Assembly (NCBI GenBank): GCA_002338255.1
Contig: DDHX01000058.1
Span: forward strand, 14,900 to 20,476
DNA: 5,577 nucleotides
DNA from: Ruminococcaceae bacterium UBA1865
Lineage (GTDB): Bacteria > Bacillota > Clostridia > Oscillospirales > Acutalibacteraceae
Direction of reading: 5' to 3'
Made by a program: the position numbers and the translations under genes. A model generated the notes under the pieces. The model was not told the DNA's origin. It made no database searches and worked only from the letters and a program-made list of their open reading frames with translations. The first letter of the stretch is position 1; every line of letters begins with the position of its first letter. Below, one piece after another: positions 4,934-5,577 of this stretch.

Positions 4934-5577
4934 TCAGTCAATCAGCTCAAGTGTATTTACATTCAACCGATAGATAACGTCTTTGCGCTCTACAATAACT
5001 GAAATTTTTTCTTTGAGCTGTTCATCCTGCCGAATATTGGCAAGCAGTTCCCTTGTGGGATTGATAACCACAGGATTCCCCACCATCTTCAGCATACAGA
5101 AGTCCCCGTTGGTGTCGCCATAGGCATAGCTTTCCGCAAGATCTATCTGATATTTTTCCGCCATTTTTAGAACTGCTTTGCGCTTACTTTCTGAATCCCA
5201 CATGGGTATGATTTCTCCGTTATAGACACCGTTGCTTCCCACCTGATAGACTGTTCCCCTGTAGTCGTCCATTCCGTATTTCCCCGACATTTCCCGCACC
5301 AGTTCAATGGGGGAACCGGAAATTGCAATGACGATGTGTCCTTGATCCTTATGCCATTTAATTCTCTCACGCGAGTAGGTGTATACCCGTTCCCCTTTTT
5401 GCTCAACCACTTTTCGCGCGATATAGGCGATGTGAAAAGAATCTGTGTTGTTGATTGTTTCGGTATAGATGTCCACCATCTTCTGCAGATACGCGTCATA
5501 ATCACCCACACGTTTATCCCATTTCGTAAAAGCGGGTTCCACCTCGTTGTACCATTTGCTGTTATCAATCAACTCAT
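4934..5577 (-). CDS. HAD-superfamily hydrolase (subfamily IB, SerB-like), C-terminal part
   Basis: At least 214 codons of a HAD phosphatase are present; the frame stays open to the window edge, so the N-terminus, with the expected nucleophile motif DxDGT, is missing. Numbering from the TTG at 5572, motif II is IVIAISGSP (80-88, Ser85), the motif III lysine is in SESKRKAV (127-134, Lys130 or Lys132), and motif IV is YAYGDTNGDFCML (149-161, Asp153 and Asp157, which bind magnesium). A long helical cap precedes motif II. This arrangement fits subfamily IB, which includes phosphoserine phosphatase-like enzymes acting on small phosphorylated metabolites. The substrate cannot be told from the sequence. 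The TTG at 5572 is probably an internal Leu codon, not the start, and the ATG at 5577 is out of frame. The small gene follows 51 bases downstream, probably cotranscribed. Confidence 0.9.
   Translation of the reverse strand, partial: ELIDNSKWYNEVEPAFTKWDKRVGDYDAYLQKMVDIYTETINNTDSFHIAYIARKVVEQKGERVYTYSRERIKWHKDQGHIVIAISGSPIELVREMSGKYGMDDYRGTVYQVGSNGVYNGEIIPMWDSESKRKAVLKMAEKYQIDLAESYAYGDTNGDFCMLKMVGNPVVINPTRELLANIRQDEQLKEKISVIVERKDVIYRLNVNTLELID

Noticed and set aside
5167..5568. 133-residue frame overlapping the HAD gene
   Set aside because: It is an alternative frame of a gene with clear HAD motifs and shows no family features of its own.
5570..5577. ATG at the window edge or TTG at 5572 as the HAD start
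   Set aside because: The ATG is out of frame and meets TGA at once; the TTG start would omit the essential nucleophile motif, so the gene must begin outside the window.

Overview
The window reads as a low-to-moderate GC Firmicute, most likely an anaerobic clostridial (Oscillospiraceae-like) chromosome. The grounds are the protein flavour (a CUT1-type sugar ABC transporter with a lipoprotein binding protein, a clostridial-looking small protein ending HNTKK...LGPNTKR), strong AGGAGG-type ribosome sites, and sigma-A-like promoters. Every supported gene lies on the minus strand, so transcription runs from high to low coordinates. No mobile element, CRISPR array, tRNA or rRNA was seen.

In transcription order: (1) 5577-4934, the C-terminal part of a HAD-superfamily phosphatase whose N-terminus lies outside the window; (2) 4882-4718, a 54-residue hydrophilic small protein with a good ribosome site, followed by a long hairpin terminator; (3) 4549-4073, a methylated-DNA-protein cysteine methyltransferase (ogt type) with its own promoter and a strong terminator; (4) a 354-base intergenic region with a candidate promoter and operator-like repeats; (5) 3718-2327, a sugar-binding lipoprotein; (6) an intercistronic region with two hairpins, the second followed by a T run; (7) 2201-1356 and 1356-517, two MalF/MalG-like permeases overlapping by one base; (8) 289-1, the N-terminal part of 4-alpha-glucanotransferase (malQ), cut by the window edge.

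The binding protein and two permeases form an importer that would capture an oligosaccharide outside the cell and pass it through the membrane. The adjacent malQ suggests, but does not prove, that the sugar is a maltodextrin or other alpha-glucan. No ATPase subunit is present here; related Firmicute systems commonly use a shared MsmX/MalK-type ATPase encoded elsewhere. The hairpin between the binding protein and the permeases probably lowers permease expression relative to the binding protein.

The window is mostly ordinary metabolic and repair genes. I found no convincing new multi-gene system. The items most worth a second look are the unlisted small protein, the intercistronic attenuator-like structure, and the operator-like repeats upstream of the transporter.
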